Part shown: piece by piece, positions 38,294 to 47,582 of the stretch | Numbering within the stretch: position 1 is the stretch's first letter | Layout of the letters: the number at the start of each line of letters is the position of its first letter | NCBI GenBank assembly: GCA_023473795.1 | Contig: JAMCYS010000033.1 | Coordinates: 1 to 64,000 of the forward strand | From: Chloroflexota bacterium | GTDB lineage: Bacteria; Chloroflexota; UBA6077; FW602-bin22; JAMCYS01 | Length of the DNA stretch: 64,000 bases | Direction: 5' to 3' | Notes under the pieces: model-generated | What the model saw: the letters and a program-made list of their open reading frames with translations, nothing else | What the model was told of the DNA's origin: nothing | Databases searched by the model: none | Made by a program: the position numbers and the translations under genes

Positions 38294-39046
38294 CTAGCTG
38301 CCACGTGGACAGACTCGCAGGCAGCGACCCATGCAGTCTGATTGCCGCTGGCTGGCCTGGCACATGGACCAGTCGGTGCGCGACACGGGGTCCAGCCAGA
38401 CTTCCGCGTCGCTGGCGCTTGGCAAGAGACTGAGCGCTCCAGCCGGGCACTCGTCAATGCACAGGCGGCAGCCCTCCCCGAGGCACGTCTTCCCGGCCAG
38501 CAGCGGCGAGGGCTCGAGGAGCGCGGTGGTGAGGACCGAATTCCAGCGCACACGTGGGCCGTAGCGCTCGCTCACCACGACGTTGTTCAGACCAAACTCG
38601 CCCAAGCCGGCGCGCACCGCCGCGTGGCGTTGGGAAAGCATGCCCGGCAGCACCCCTGGGCGCGTCCAGTCCGGCGATTGGCCGTAGGTGGCCGGGAGGA
38701 AAAGGGAAGGAAAACCCTCCTCTTCCAGATGGTTGGCCAGGGTCAGGGCGATTTGATTGAGCCGGTCATTGACGATGTCGTAACCCGATCGCTTGTAGAA
38801 GAGGCTGCGTAGTGCCTCCACGCGCGCTTCCTCGGGAATCAGGGGAGAGCCACGCAATAGGTCCGGCCACTCCGTCACACGGCGGAGGAGCCGGATGCCG
38901 AACGTTACGACGGAACGCGCCCCGGGCAATAACTCAGCGGGATGGTGACCCGAAGGAGCGCCGTCGAAGCGTTCGACGTTGGCCACCCCGACTAGGCTGG
39001 CACCCCCAGCCGATGCGAGCTCGCGCACTGTTGCCACTGCCGTCAC
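38294..39046 (-). CDS. QueG-like iron-sulfur protein
   Basis: 250 aa. N-terminal cobalamin-reductase-like region (SLVGVANVERF, ARSVVTFGIRL, AVRAGLGEFGLNNVVVSERY, GPRVRWNSVLTTA) matches the COG1600 group. The Fe-S motif CLGEGCRLCIDECPAGAL and a second CMGRCLRVCPRGS give two clusters. It is shorter than true epoxyqueuosine reductase (about 370 aa) and ends right after the second cluster, so tRNA queuosine reduction is uncertain; a related reductase is possible. 36 bp upstream of the methylase-like gene. Confidence 0.75.
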   Translation of the reverse strand: MTAVATVRELASAGGASLVGVANVERFDGAPSGHHPAELLPGARSVVTFGIRLLRRVTEWPDLLRGSPLIPEEARVEALRSLFYKRSGYDIVNDRLNQIALTLANHLEEEGFPSLFLPATYGQSPDWTRPGVLPGMLSQRHAAVRAGLGEFGLNNVVVSERYGPRVRWNSVLTTALLEPSPLLAGKTCLGEGCRLCIDECPAGALSLLPSASDAEVWLDPVSRTDWSMCQASQRQSDCMGRCLRVCPRGS

Positions 39047-39347
39047 GGACGTTCACCCCCTACATGGCCGTCGCGAGGCTGAACCCCGCTGGCGCGAGTA
39101 TAGCATCCGTCCGGCGGTCTCTCAACGTCTCGGCGACCACCCAACCCCAAGTTCAAATCGCATTTCACCTGGCCGTAGCGCGCCTTCCCTCAAGGCCAAA
39201 CCCAGACCGGTGACGTTGACCAGCCCCTGTCCCGGTCTCCTGTTTCGCAGGCGAGTGGGGCGCGGGACCAGCCAGAGAGTCGCTGATTGGGGGATGACTA
39301 AGCGCGGCAGACCTGGCGGTCTCGGCTGGGCAGGGGTGCTGAACAGC
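39047..39347. other. 301-bp gap with no credible gene
   Basis: The minus-strand ORF 39122-39445 runs into the next gene and is Pro/Arg-rich without a ribosome-binding site. No strong hairpin or promoter was recognised. Probably a promoter region for the QueG-like gene and end of the membrane-subunit operon. Confidence 0.5.
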
Positions 39348-41198
39348 CTAGCGCAAGAGAAACCGAAAAGTGAACTGGGCCACACGAGCGGCAAGGCGAG
39401 CAGTCGCGGAGAGGGACGCCGCAGCCAGTCTGTAGGGATCCGCACTGTCGCCGGCCAACGGACGTTGCAGCGCTAGCCACCAGCGCTCGCTACGCGCCTG
39501 CGGTTGATCAGAGGCCAGCTCCAGCGGCCTGCCGGGCGCTAGGGACTGCGCCAGCTTCAACACTTCGGGCAACTCCGCCGGCTCGGAGGGATACGGGTTG
39601 GTGCGCTCGAAACGCGCGAGCAAGAGCACTGCCAGCAAGGGCAAAACCAGCAGCGCCAGAGCCCAGAGCGGGCTCAAGAAGCCAACTGCGGTCCCCCCGC
39701 GAGCGGGTGCCAGCGCCAGATCCGCCCAACTCCCCACCGGCGCGACTCCAGTCACCGGGGCGACGATGGGATCCAGAAGCAGACGCGGCAGCAACCCCAC
39801 GGCCAGGCAGACGAGCAACACAGCGCCCAGGGTGATCTTGGGGAAGATGCTCAGAGGCTCGGCGAAGGGCTGTTGAAGATGACGTTCTCCCAGGAAGAGC
39901 AACCCGCCCAGGCGCAGCAGCAGCGCCGCCGTCACCACCGTGCCAAGCAGTCCGACCGCCAAGAAGGACAACCGCCAGGCCTCGCCGCTGGCGGCCAGGC
40001 CCTGATAAACGAGCATCAGGCCGGCGTAACCCGGGAAAGGCGGCAGACCCGCCATGCCCAGCGCTCCCACCAAGAAGACGAGGGCGGGCAAAGGTAAGCG
40101 CCTGGCCAAACCGCCCGCGAGACTCGGCTCCGCGGTGCCGACGCTTTCGCGCACGGCGGCCAGCGCCAAGAGCACGGACAAGCCGGCCGCTGTCTGCGAA
40201 AAAGCAAGGAAGAAGGCGCCGGCTACACCAAGCGCCGATCCGCTACCAAGCCCAAGGAGCATCAAACCAGTTTGCAGCAAGAACAGGCCCCCGACGGTGC
40301 GCCACACGGAGCGCTCGCGCAGCACGCTCGCGGCCGCCACGAGGATGCTCAGCGCGCCCAAGGAGATCAGCAGGCCACTCCAGAGAGGTTGAGCCGAGGG
40401 CACCGCGTCGCTGGCCAGACGTAGCAACAGGTACAAGCCCAACTTGTTCTGCAGCCCGAGCCACGCGGGCGCGAGACTTGGTGAGAGCGAGCCCACAGCC
40501 TGACCCAGCCAGGAATGAAGTGGAGCAGCCGCCAGCATCGCAGCCGACGCCACCGCCAACAGCAATAGTAGCGGCAACTGGAAACCCGGGTCGCCTTTGT
40601 GCAGCCAATCGACCAACGTCTGGCCGGTATTCTGGCTTTGCGTCAGCGCCACTGCGACGAAAAGACAGGTTGCCCCCACCTCGTTCGTGGCCAGGAACCA
40701 GCCAGCGGCACGCAGCGCCGAACTGCGCTGGGGGAGGATGAGCAGCAGGCTCGCGGCCAGAATCGCCAATTGCCAGAAGGCAAACAGGGTGAGCAGACTG
40801 CCGCTGGCGAGAACCCCAATCGCCATGGCGAGTGATAGCAGGGCCAGCGGTCGCTGATAGACTGCTTCATCCATCCGCACTTCCTTCGCCGCGAAGAAGG
40901 AAGTCTCCAACAGGTCCACAACCACGACGAGCAGGATAAAGGCCGCCGACAGTGTGTCGACCGCCAGCCTCCATTCAAACGTCGCTCCGAGGACCGTTGT
41001 CGCCGCCAAGGGGAGAACGATGCTCTGCCCGCCAGCGACAGCGGCCAGCAGCATCAGGCAGAGGACAGTCTCTATCTCCAGAATGCCCAGAACCAGCCAG
41101 TCCGCGGACTGCCGGCTGCCGGACAGCAATCCCGCCAAGGGCACGCCGGCCAGTGGTAGGAGTAGCACAACGGTCAACAGCCAATCGCCCGGCATCAT
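39348..41198 (-). CDS. Complex-I-like proton-channel subunit (NuoL/M/MrpA type), divergent
   Basis: 616 aa, about 14 membrane helices. Proton_antipo_M landmarks: SLLTLFAFWQLAILAASLLL, APLHSWLGQAVGSLSPSLAP, LGLQNKLGLYLLLRLA, LGMAGLPPFPGYAGLMLVYQ. The PLHxWL and NKLGLY (channel Lys) elements are retained, but the TM5 Glu (usually FWELM) is Gln here (FWQLA). The C-terminus is cytosolic and longer than usual. Third gene of the operon after 42461-43357 and 41205-42467. Probably couples a redox module to ion translocation, possibly with altered stoichiometry. Confidence 0.75.
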   Translation of the reverse strand: MMPGDWLLTVVLLLPLAGVPLAGLLSGSRQSADWLVLGILEIETVLCLMLLAAVAGGQSIVLPLAATTVLGATFEWRLAVDTLSAAFILLVVVVDLLETSFFAAKEVRMDEAVYQRPLALLSLAMAIGVLASGSLLTLFAFWQLAILAASLLLILPQRSSALRAAGWFLATNEVGATCLFVAVALTQSQNTGQTLVDWLHKGDPGFQLPLLLLLAVASAAMLAAAPLHSWLGQAVGSLSPSLAPAWLGLQNKLGLYLLLRLASDAVPSAQPLWSGLLISLGALSILVAAASVLRERSVWRTVGGLFLLQTGLMLLGLGSGSALGVAGAFFLAFSQTAAGLSVLLALAAVRESVGTAEPSLAGGLARRLPLPALVFLVGALGMAGLPPFPGYAGLMLVYQGLAASGEAWRLSFLAVGLLGTVVTAALLLRLGGLLFLGERHLQQPFAEPLSIFPKITLGAVLLVCLAVGLLPRLLLDPIVAPVTGVAPVGSWADLALAPARGGTAVGFLSPLWALALLVLPLLAVLLLARFERTNPYPSEPAELPEVLKLAQSLAPGRPLELASDQPQARSERWWLALQRPLAGDSADPYRLAAASLSATARLAARVAQFTFRFLLR

Positions 41199-41204
41199 CT
41201 CTCC

Positions 41205-42467
41205 CTAGCGCTGCAAATAGGACACGACAGGCTCGATTACTCCCGTCGCCCAGAAGGGAGCGAATCCTGCCAGCGCCACGGCGGCAAGCAAGGGCAGTAG
41301 TACGAGCGCCGCCAGCCGGCTGGGCCGCCGCCCAGCGCTGTGGACCGCCGCCGCCGCTACCGGGCCCAAGTACAGGCCACGGAAGAGGCGCAGTACGCAA
41401 AGAACGGTGAGCAGGACCGCCGCCGCGTAGAGGACAAACGGCAGCGGCGATTGGACGCGCAACAGTGACGAGGCCAGCACAATCTGCCCGACGAATGGCC
41501 CCAGCGGCGGCAGTCCGGCCAGGGCCAGGCCGCTGACGGCGAAGAGCGCCGCGCTGCCCGGCGCCACGGCCCCCAGCCCGCCCAGCTTGGACAGGCTGCG
41601 CTCTCCCGCCCGCTGTTCCGCCGCCGAGACCGCGACGAAAAGCGTCGTGCTGGCGAAGGTGTAGCCGAGAAGGATCAAGAGGCTGCCCGCCAGCCCCTGC
41701 GTATACGGCAAGGCGAGACCGGCAAACAGCAGCAGCACCTGCACCAACGCCACATAGGCCACCGACCGCCGGACGTCATCCTCGCCAAGAGCAGCCAGGG
41801 CGAGAACCACGGCTCCGACCAAGCCGATCCACAGGCACAGCTCGCGCCAATCCGCATTCTCCCCAAACACGCCAATCAGCAGCTTGGCGAAGGGGAAGAT
41901 GCCGATAATGCTTATGCCTGCCGTCATCAGCAACGCGGCCGACGCCCCCGCCAGCGGTTGGCGTCCGCCTCGCCAGGCATAGCCGGCGAGGGCCAGGGAC
42001 TTGAGAAGCACCGCCACCAATAGCACTGGCGCGGCCCAGGGAGCTGCCTCCGGGCGCAAAGCTGACAGGCTGAAAGTCGCGCCGCTGTTCACGTGCAATA
42101 CGACCAGGCAGGCGAGCACAGCCAACGAGCCCACACCGCCAGCGAGCTGAATGGGCAGGACACCGTTATCATCCCGACTGTCCCCGAGCGCATTCTGGCC
42201 AATCGCCCAGCACATTAGTGCGCACAGTTCCCACAAGAAGTAGAAGACGGCCACGTTGTCGATGGCGAAGAGCGGCAAGGCAAACACCAGCAAGAGAAAC
42301 GACAAAACGAGGAACTGGCCCCAGCCGGGCGCCCCCACCGTGTAGAGCACGGTCAGGAGAAAGACGACCAAAGCCAGATAGATGAGCAGACCGCCCAGAG
42401 GATCCACGCCATACGCTTCGAGGGGCAGCGGCAGGTTGAGGACAGGCGGCTGGGCCAACGTTACCAC
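41205..42467 (-). CDS. Complex-I-like proton-channel subunit (NuoN/M type), divergent
   Basis: 420 aa from GTG 42467, which follows GGGGGG and overlaps the upstream stop by 7 bp. Membrane protein with the TM5 Glu kept (VFYFLWELCALMCWAIG), a GYAWRGGRQPLAGASAALLM loop in place of PLHxWLPxAH, FPFAKLLIGVFG with the likely channel Lys, and GLALAGLPPLGPFVGQIVLA. About 12 helices. Shorter than NuoM. Six bp upstream of the next subunit gene. Confidence 0.75.
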   Translation of the reverse strand: MVTLAQPPVLNLPLPLEAYGVDPLGGLLIYLALVVFLLTVLYTVGAPGWGQFLVLSFLLLVFALPLFAIDNVAVFYFLWELCALMCWAIGQNALGDSRDDNGVLPIQLAGGVGSLAVLACLVVLHVNSGATFSLSALRPEAAPWAAPVLLVAVLLKSLALAGYAWRGGRQPLAGASAALLMTAGISIIGIFPFAKLLIGVFGENADWRELCLWIGLVGAVVLALAALGEDDVRRSVAYVALVQVLLLFAGLALPYTQGLAGSLLILLGYTFASTTLFVAVSAAEQRAGERSLSKLGGLGAVAPGSAALFAVSGLALAGLPPLGPFVGQIVLASSLLRVQSPLPFVLYAAAVLLTVLCVLRLFRGLYLGPVAAAAVHSAGRRPSRLAALVLLPLLAAVALAGFAPFWATGVIEPVVSYLQR

Positions 42468-43357
42468 CCCCCCGCGGCGAACGCCAGCGCCAGGGCCACC
42501 AGCAGGCCAAGTGGCAGCCAAGCCAAGTCGGCCACCGGCAACGAGGACCGGCGCAACAGGTCGCGCAGCACGACCAGCAGTACCACTCCGAGCGCGTAGG
42601 CGAGGAAGGTCGCCGGCAGAGCGCCGAGGGGGCTACCCGGAAGCGACCAGTACAGTAGTGCCAACACAGACACGGTCGCCACCCAGCAGGCTGCCCGCAG
42701 CAACTGGAGGAGCAGAGCCTGCACCGCGCCGCTGACCATCCCCAGGCAGTCCTCGAAATAGGCGTCGAGCAGCGCCAACTGAATCGCCGCCGCCACGGCC
42801 GCCGCGAGGAAAGCAAGGCCACCGCTCAGCGAAAAGACTGCCGGCAGGCTGCGGCCCACAGGCGACACTACCTGCGCCAACAACAAGGAGCGGGCGGCAA
42901 CCGCGGGTACCGCCAGGGCGCAGACCAGCACACTGGTGTACAGAAGCAGCAACAGGTCGCGCTGCCGGCCGCGGCCACGGCTACGCGCCCGCCAATCACT
43001 CCAGTAGAGAACGGCGAGAAGGGGCATCAACAACAGGCCGAGCGCGATGTAAGCCTGGCCCCAGGCGGCAGAGGGAAAGACGATAGATCGCCAGAAAGCT
43101 GTCGTGGCGCCTGCCGCCCCAAACAGCCCCAGGAGAAGGGCCGCGCTCGCCCAATCCAACTCCTCCGGCGCCGGGTGCGTCGCCAGGTGAGCCAACTGAC
43201 GTGACCGTCCAACCAGATCCGCGAATCCGGCCACCTGCCCGCCACGCAACTGCTCGCCCAGACGCTGGGCGACCCACATCGTGCCTACGCCGATCAACAC
43301 GACGAAGACTAGACCGGGGAAGAGCAACAGGGACAAGATATCCAGGGCGATGGCCAT
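42461..43357 (-). CDS. Membrane subunit resembling NuoH/HyfC
   Basis: 298 aa, 8 membrane helices: LLLFPGLVFVVLIGVGTMWV, LLLLYTSVLVCALAVPAVAA, FLAAAVAAAIQLALLDAYFE, LPLGLLVALALAFAAGG. The position before two antiporter-like subunits and general pattern match complex I subunit 1 / HyfC, but conserved quinone-site residues cannot be verified by eye. The first gene of the operon, 76 bp downstream of the aldehyde oxidoreductase gene. Confidence 0.5.
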   Translation of the reverse strand: MAIALDILSLLLFPGLVFVVLIGVGTMWVAQRLGEQLRGGQVAGFADLVGRSRQLAHLATHPAPEELDWASAALLLGLFGAAGATTAFWRSIVFPSAAWGQAYIALGLLLMPLLAVLYWSDWRARSRGRGRQRDLLLLLYTSVLVCALAVPAVAARSLLLAQVVSPVGRSLPAVFSLSGGLAFLAAAVAAAIQLALLDAYFEDCLGMVSGAVQALLLQLLRAACWVATVSVLALLYWSLPGSPLGALPATFLAYALGVVLLVVLRDLLRRSSLPVADLAWLPLGLLVALALAFAAGGW

Positions 43358-43433
43358 AGCGCCAACCTAAGGCCCCGCCCCGACACGTGTCGGGCGCGGG
43401 GCAAGAATGAGCGACGGACCGCTTGAGACAACC

Positions 43434-45143
43434 CTAGAACCTGACGACTTCTTCGATCTCCTCCAGGGGCACGTCAAAGACGGAGCCAGTAGGCGGCAAA
43501 GCCTCTTTCAGGTAGAGTTCAGGCATCCGCCCCCTGATGGGCGGCACCCCTGCCCGGTCGTTGAACGCCCACTCGTCGCTCAGCACCTGCGTGCCAAGGC
43601 ACGTCCAGTAATCGGCCGGCACCTCTTCCCCATAGACCGTCGCGACCAGGTCGCGGATGAGGTCCTGATTGGCGCCAACGGGCGCTCCGGCGAAGAGGCA
43701 GAGGCCCACGGTGTCGATGGCGGCGGCAGAGATCTGAGCGCCGTGCGACAGGGCGACCTTGCCGAGCGGGTCGGTGTGCTCCGTCTTGATCCGGATTGTA
43801 TTGCCGGCGGTGTGGTCGGCGCCCTGGGGCGAGGTCATATAGGTCACCCCGTTGCCTTTGACCACGCGCGGGTCGTAGGCCGAGACGGCCTGGCCCAGCA
43901 CGGTGGGCACACGACTGACGCCCAGCACCCGGGCGGCGCCCACCGTACCCGAGCCGAGAATGCGGCCGAGCATGGTGTCGCGCTCCATCTCCCGCAGCAG
44001 GTGGCGCACGTCCTCCAAGTCGCCGAACTTGGCGATTCCGGCGTCCATCGCCACGCCCAGCGTGGCCCCCAGCTCGATGGTGTCCACGCCGAAGTCGTTG
44101 CACCAGCGATTGACCTCGGCCACGGCGTCGAGAGTGCCGAGCCCGATGTTGCTGCCACACAGCCCCAGGGTCTCGAACTCAATTGGCGAGCAATAGGCCC
44201 GGCCGAGTTTGTTCGCGAAGACGTTAGAGCTGCGGATCACGCAACCTGGCATGCAGGAATGGGTAGTTCGTCCCTGGCCGCCCCGCTCCACGATCGTGTC
44301 GTAAAGCTTCTCGCCGCTGATCTCGTCCGCCGCCTCGAAACTGCCCCGGCTGAAGTTGTGAGTGGGAAAGGCGCCAATCTGGTTGACAAAACTGACCAGC
44401 CCCGGCGTGCCCAAGCGCGGGTACGTGTCCCCGGTGATTGGGTGCGCCATCAGGGCTTGATTCAGCCGCTTTGCCGCCGCCTTGAAGCCTTCCCGGTCGG
44501 CAACGGCAGGCTCGGCGCCTCCCGCGTCGTCGACGACCACCGCTTTCAGACCGCGCTTGCCCATCACCGCGCCCACGCCGCCGCGGGCGCAGTAGCGGTT
44601 CGGCCCGCCCTCCATGTCGGTAACGCCGATGCCGCTGAGGAGATAGCCCCGCTCGCCCGCCGGACCGATTGTCGCGATGGAAACCTTGGGGCCGTGCTCT
44701 CCCCTCAGCGTCTCAGCTGAGACGAAACAGCGCGCCCCCCACAGACCCGTCGCGGGCAGCAGGCTGCCGCCGGATTTGTCTATCTTGAGCACGAAGTGCT
44801 GGTCCGTCGGCGCCTGGCCCTCGACGACGACCATCCGGTAGCCGAGGCGGCCCAGCTTGTGGCCCAGGGTGCCCCCGCCGTTCGATTCCTTGATGCCGCC
44901 GGTCAATGGGCTCTTCGTGCCCACCGAGATTCGCCCGGAGCTGGAGACGGAAACCAAACCGGCGAAGATGCCAGTAGCGAAGACGAGCTCGTTGTGCGGG
45001 CCGAGAGGGTCGCAGAGAGGGTCAAGCTCTGCCAAGAGTACCTTGTCACACAGGCCGCGCCCGCCCAGGGCGCGAAGGTCAGTGGGCAACGTCTCCTCGC
45101 GCACAGTCAGAGCACTCATGTCCACTCGCAGTACTCTGTCCAT
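43434..45143 (-). CDS. aor: Aldehyde:ferredoxin oxidoreductase (tungsten enzyme family)
   Basis: 569 aa. AOR_N pattern: RALGGRGLCDKVLLAELDPL, FATGIFAGLVSVSSSGRISV, GTKSPLTGGIKESNGGG, then GPAGERG..SGIGVTD and CARGGVGAVMGKRGLKAVVV (bis-pterin binding). AOR_C pattern: THSCMPGC at 294-301, YCSPIEFETLGLCGSNIGL, ELGATLGVAMD. Of the [4Fe-4S] ligands CxxCxxxC, the first is Thr294 here; Cys297, Cys301 and the distal CLGTQ Cys remain. It oxidises aldehydes and reduces ferredoxin. The N-terminal two-thirds is repeated at 45568-46503. The neighbouring membrane subunits may take its electrons. Confidence 0.9.
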   Translation of the reverse strand: MDRVLRVDMSALTVREETLPTDLRALGGRGLCDKVLLAELDPLCDPLGPHNELVFATGIFAGLVSVSSSGRISVGTKSPLTGGIKESNGGGTLGHKLGRLGYRMVVVEGQAPTDQHFVLKIDKSGGSLLPATGLWGARCFVSAETLRGEHGPKVSIATIGPAGERGYLLSGIGVTDMEGGPNRYCARGGVGAVMGKRGLKAVVVDDAGGAEPAVADREGFKAAAKRLNQALMAHPITGDTYPRLGTPGLVSFVNQIGAFPTHNFSRGSFEAADEISGEKLYDTIVERGGQGRTTHSCMPGCVIRSSNVFANKLGRAYCSPIEFETLGLCGSNIGLGTLDAVAEVNRWCNDFGVDTIELGATLGVAMDAGIAKFGDLEDVRHLLREMERDTMLGRILGSGTVGAARVLGVSRVPTVLGQAVSAYDPRVVKGNGVTYMTSPQGADHTAGNTIRIKTEHTDPLGKVALSHGAQISAAAIDTVGLCLFAGAPVGANQDLIRDLVATVYGEEVPADYWTCLGTQVLSDEWAFNDRAGVPPIRGRMPELYLKEALPPTGSVFDVPLEEIEEVVRF

Positions 45144-45278
45144 CCCCGCTCCTGCCTTAGTTGTGCCGCCTCAAAGAACCGCAAGTGCGGGCGGCGGAGC
45201 GCCGCCTCCCTTGCACCTACTATAGCACGGGCACAAAGGGCGGTCAACGCAAGGCGAAGCGGGCTTGGTGGCAAACAG

Positions 45279-45567
45279 CTAGTCGCTTTGCTGGAGGATG
45301 CCGGCGTCCATGAGATTGGAGCCAGCTACGAGGAGGTACAAGAGCCCACGCAAGGCGCCGAAACGCTCCACCAGCGCCGCCTCCTGGGCCGCGTCGGCTG
45401 GCCTGGCCAATCCAAAGATTCGGGCCAGACCCCGGCGGATGCCCGAGTCGCCGGCCGGAAAGACGTCCAGCCGTCCCAGTCCTCGCAGAAGAATGAGATC
45501 GGCGCTCCAACGGCCAACCCCGGGCAGGGCCGTCAGCCGCTCGGCCGCGGCAGGGCTGGGCAGCGCC
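45279..45567 (-). pseudogene. C-terminal fragment of DNA glycosylase (duplicated)
   Basis: Identical to the last 95 codons of the 46639-47514 gene (LPSPAAAERLTALPGVGRWS to the stop GILQQSD). It lacks the start and N-terminal domain and is joined at its upstream end to the AOR fragment. Product of the tandem duplication. Confidence 0.9.
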
Positions 45568-46503
45568 TTTGTTCGCGAAGACGTTAGAGCTGCGGATCAC
45601 GCAACCTGGCATGCAGGAATGGGTAGTTCGTCCCTGGCCGCCCCGCTCCACGATCGTGTCGTAAAGCTTCTCGCCGCTGATCTCGTCCGCCGCCTCGAAA
45701 CTGCCCCGGCTGAAGTTGTGAGTGGGAAAGGCGCCAATCTGGTTGACAAAACTGACCAGCCCCGGCGTGCCCAAGCGCGGGTACGTGTCCCCGGTGATTG
45801 GGTGCGCCATCAGGGCTTGATTCAGCCGCTTTGCCGCCGCCTTGAAGCCTTCCCGGTCGGCAACGGCAGGCTCGGCGCCTCCCGCGTCGTCGACGACCAC
45901 CGCTTTCAGACCGCGCTTGCCCATCACCGCGCCCACGCCGCCGCGGGCGCAGTAGCGGTTCGGCCCGCCCTCCATGTCGGTAACGCCGATGCCGCTGAGG
46001 AGATAGCCCCGCTCGCCCGCCGGACCGATTGTCGCGATGGAAACCTTGGGGCCGTGCTCTCCCCTCAGCGTCTCAGCTGAGACGAAACAGCGCGCCCCCC
46101 ACAGACCCGTCGCGGGCAGCAGGCTGCCGCCGGATTTGTCTATCTTGAGCACGAAGTGCTGGTCCGTCGGCGCCTGGCCCTCGACGACGACCATCCGGTA
46201 GCCGAGGCGGCCCAGCTTGTGGCCCAGGGTGCCCCCGCCGTTCGATTCCTTGATGCCGCCGGTCAATGGGCTCTTCGTGCCCACCGAGATTCGCCCGGAG
46301 CTGGAGACGGAAACCAAACCGGCGAAGATGCCAGTAGCGAAGACGAGCTCGTTGTGCGGGCCGAGAGGGTCGCAGAGAGGGTCAAGCTCTGCCAAGAGTA
46401 CCTTGTCACACAGGCCGCGCCCGCCCAGGGCGCGAAGGTCAGTGGGCAACGTCTCCTCGCGCACAGTCAGAGCACTCATGTCCACTCGCAGTACTCTGTC
46501 CAT
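45568..46503 (-). pseudogene. N-terminal fragment of aldehyde:ferredoxin oxidoreductase (duplicated)
   Basis: First 312 codons identical to the intact AOR, ending at NVFANK; after the junction the frame runs on as 100 unrelated residues antisense-shifted to the glycosylase fragment. Start codon, ribosome-binding site and the upstream 130 bp are present, so it may still be transcribed and translated into a 419-residue dead protein that keeps the pterin-binding domain but lacks the C-terminal half. Confidence 0.9.
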
Positions 46504-46638
46504 CCCCGCTCCTGCCTTAGTTGTGCCGCCTCAAAGAACCGCAAGTGCGGGCGGCGGAGCGCCGCCTCCCTTGCACCTACTATAGCACGGGCACAAAGGG
46601 CGGTCAACGCAAGGCGAAGCGGGCTTGGTGGCAAACAG

Positions 46639-47514
46639 CTAGTCGCTTTGCTGGAGGATGCCGGCGTCCATGAGATTGGAGCCAGCTACGAGGAGGTACA
46701 AGAGCCCACGCAAGGCGCCGAAACGCTCCACCAGCGCCGCCTCCTGGGCCGCGTCGGCTGGCCTGGCCAATCCAAAGATTCGGGCCAGACCCCGGCGGAT
46801 GCCCGAGTCGCCGGCCGGAAAGACGTCCAGCCGTCCCAGTCCTCGCAGAAGAATGAGATCGGCGCTCCAACGGCCAACCCCGGGCAGGGCCGTCAGCCGC
46901 TCGGCCGCGGCAGGGCTGGGCAGCGCCTCCAGCTCACCTAACGTCAGGCCGCCGTCAGCCACCAGGGCGGCAACGGCGCGCAAAGCGCGAGCTTTCTGGG
47001 AAGAGAAGCCGAGCCCGCGCAGCGCTTCCTCACCCGTCGCGGCCAGCCGCACGGCGTCAGGAAAGGCCCAGTACTCGCGCCCCTGCCAGGTAACATTGCT
47101 ACCCAGGGACGTCACCAGTCTGCCCACGATGGCCAGTGCGGCGGTGAGGCTGATCTGCTGGAAAGCGATGACGTTGATCAGACTCTCCAGCAGAGACGCG
47201 AAGCGGGGCGGCTTGAGGCCCCGCAGCGCTCGGGCAACCGAGGCCAGGGCGGGGTCGGACATCGCCAGCTGCTGGAACGGCTCCGTGTCGACGGCAATGC
47301 CCAGCGTGCGAGCCAGCGTAGACAAAGCGCCCTCCACAACCTGGGTCGACAGCGACCCGCCGTACAGCCGCACCGCGAGCACCGGCTCCTCCCGCAGCCC
47401 CTCTTGCCGGACTTCCGCCAGCCCCAGACCGCCGCCCAGCGACAGCGCCTTACGGTAAGCACCGTCCTCCCAGCGCTCAACCGGATTGCTGGGTCGCCGC
47501 TGCAGAAGGCGCAC
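46639..47514 (-). CDS. DNA-3-methyladenine glycosylase, AlkA type
   Basis: 291 aa as drawn from GTG 47514. The reading frame continues upstream with protein-like INAEHRLYPRPPFQLEPTV, and an ATC codon at 47568 has GGAGG 7 nt before it, so an AUC start (309 aa) is a serious alternative. N-terminal beta domain, then the HhH-GPD fold: LINVIAFQQISLTAALAIVG, LPGVGRWSADLILLRGLGRL and catalytic Asp in VFPAGDSG. Removes alkylated bases. The 3' third is duplicated at 45279. Confidence 0.88.
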   Translation of the reverse strand: MRLLQRRPSNPVERWEDGAYRKALSLGGGLGLAEVRQEGLREEPVLAVRLYGGSLSTQVVEGALSTLARTLGIAVDTEPFQQLAMSDPALASVARALRGLKPPRFASLLESLINVIAFQQISLTAALAIVGRLVTSLGSNVTWQGREYWAFPDAVRLAATGEEALRGLGFSSQKARALRAVAALVADGGLTLGELEALPSPAAAERLTALPGVGRWSADLILLRGLGRLDVFPAGDSGIRRGLARIFGLARPADAAQEAALVERFGALRGLLYLLVAGSNLMDAGILQQSD

Positions 47515-47582
47515 CGTCGGCTCAAGTTGGAAGGGCGGCCGGGGATAGAGGCGATGCTCCGCGTTGATGGCTGGACCTCCGG

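Larger units (their letters stand above)
44208..46927. repeat. Tandem duplication, two 1,360-bp units
   Basis: 44208-45567 and 45568-46927 are identical wherever compared, including the ORF-track translations of both units. Each unit holds the AOR N-terminal coding region, the AOR upstream region and the last 289 bp of the DNA-glycosylase gene. The outer genes stay intact (AOR in unit 1, glycosylase in unit 2) and the inner copies are broken. The junction (CAGCGCC|TTTGTTCGC) has at most 1-2 bp of microhomology. Confidence 0.95.

Noticed and set aside
39122-39445. Minus-strand 107-codon ORF before the membrane-subunit operon end
   Set aside because: No ribosome-binding site, Pro/Arg-rich, overlaps the 3' part of the 39348-41198 gene.
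43407-44720. 437-codon plus-strand ORF opposite the AOR gene
   Set aside because: Antisense shadow; the AOR frame has clear family motifs throughout.
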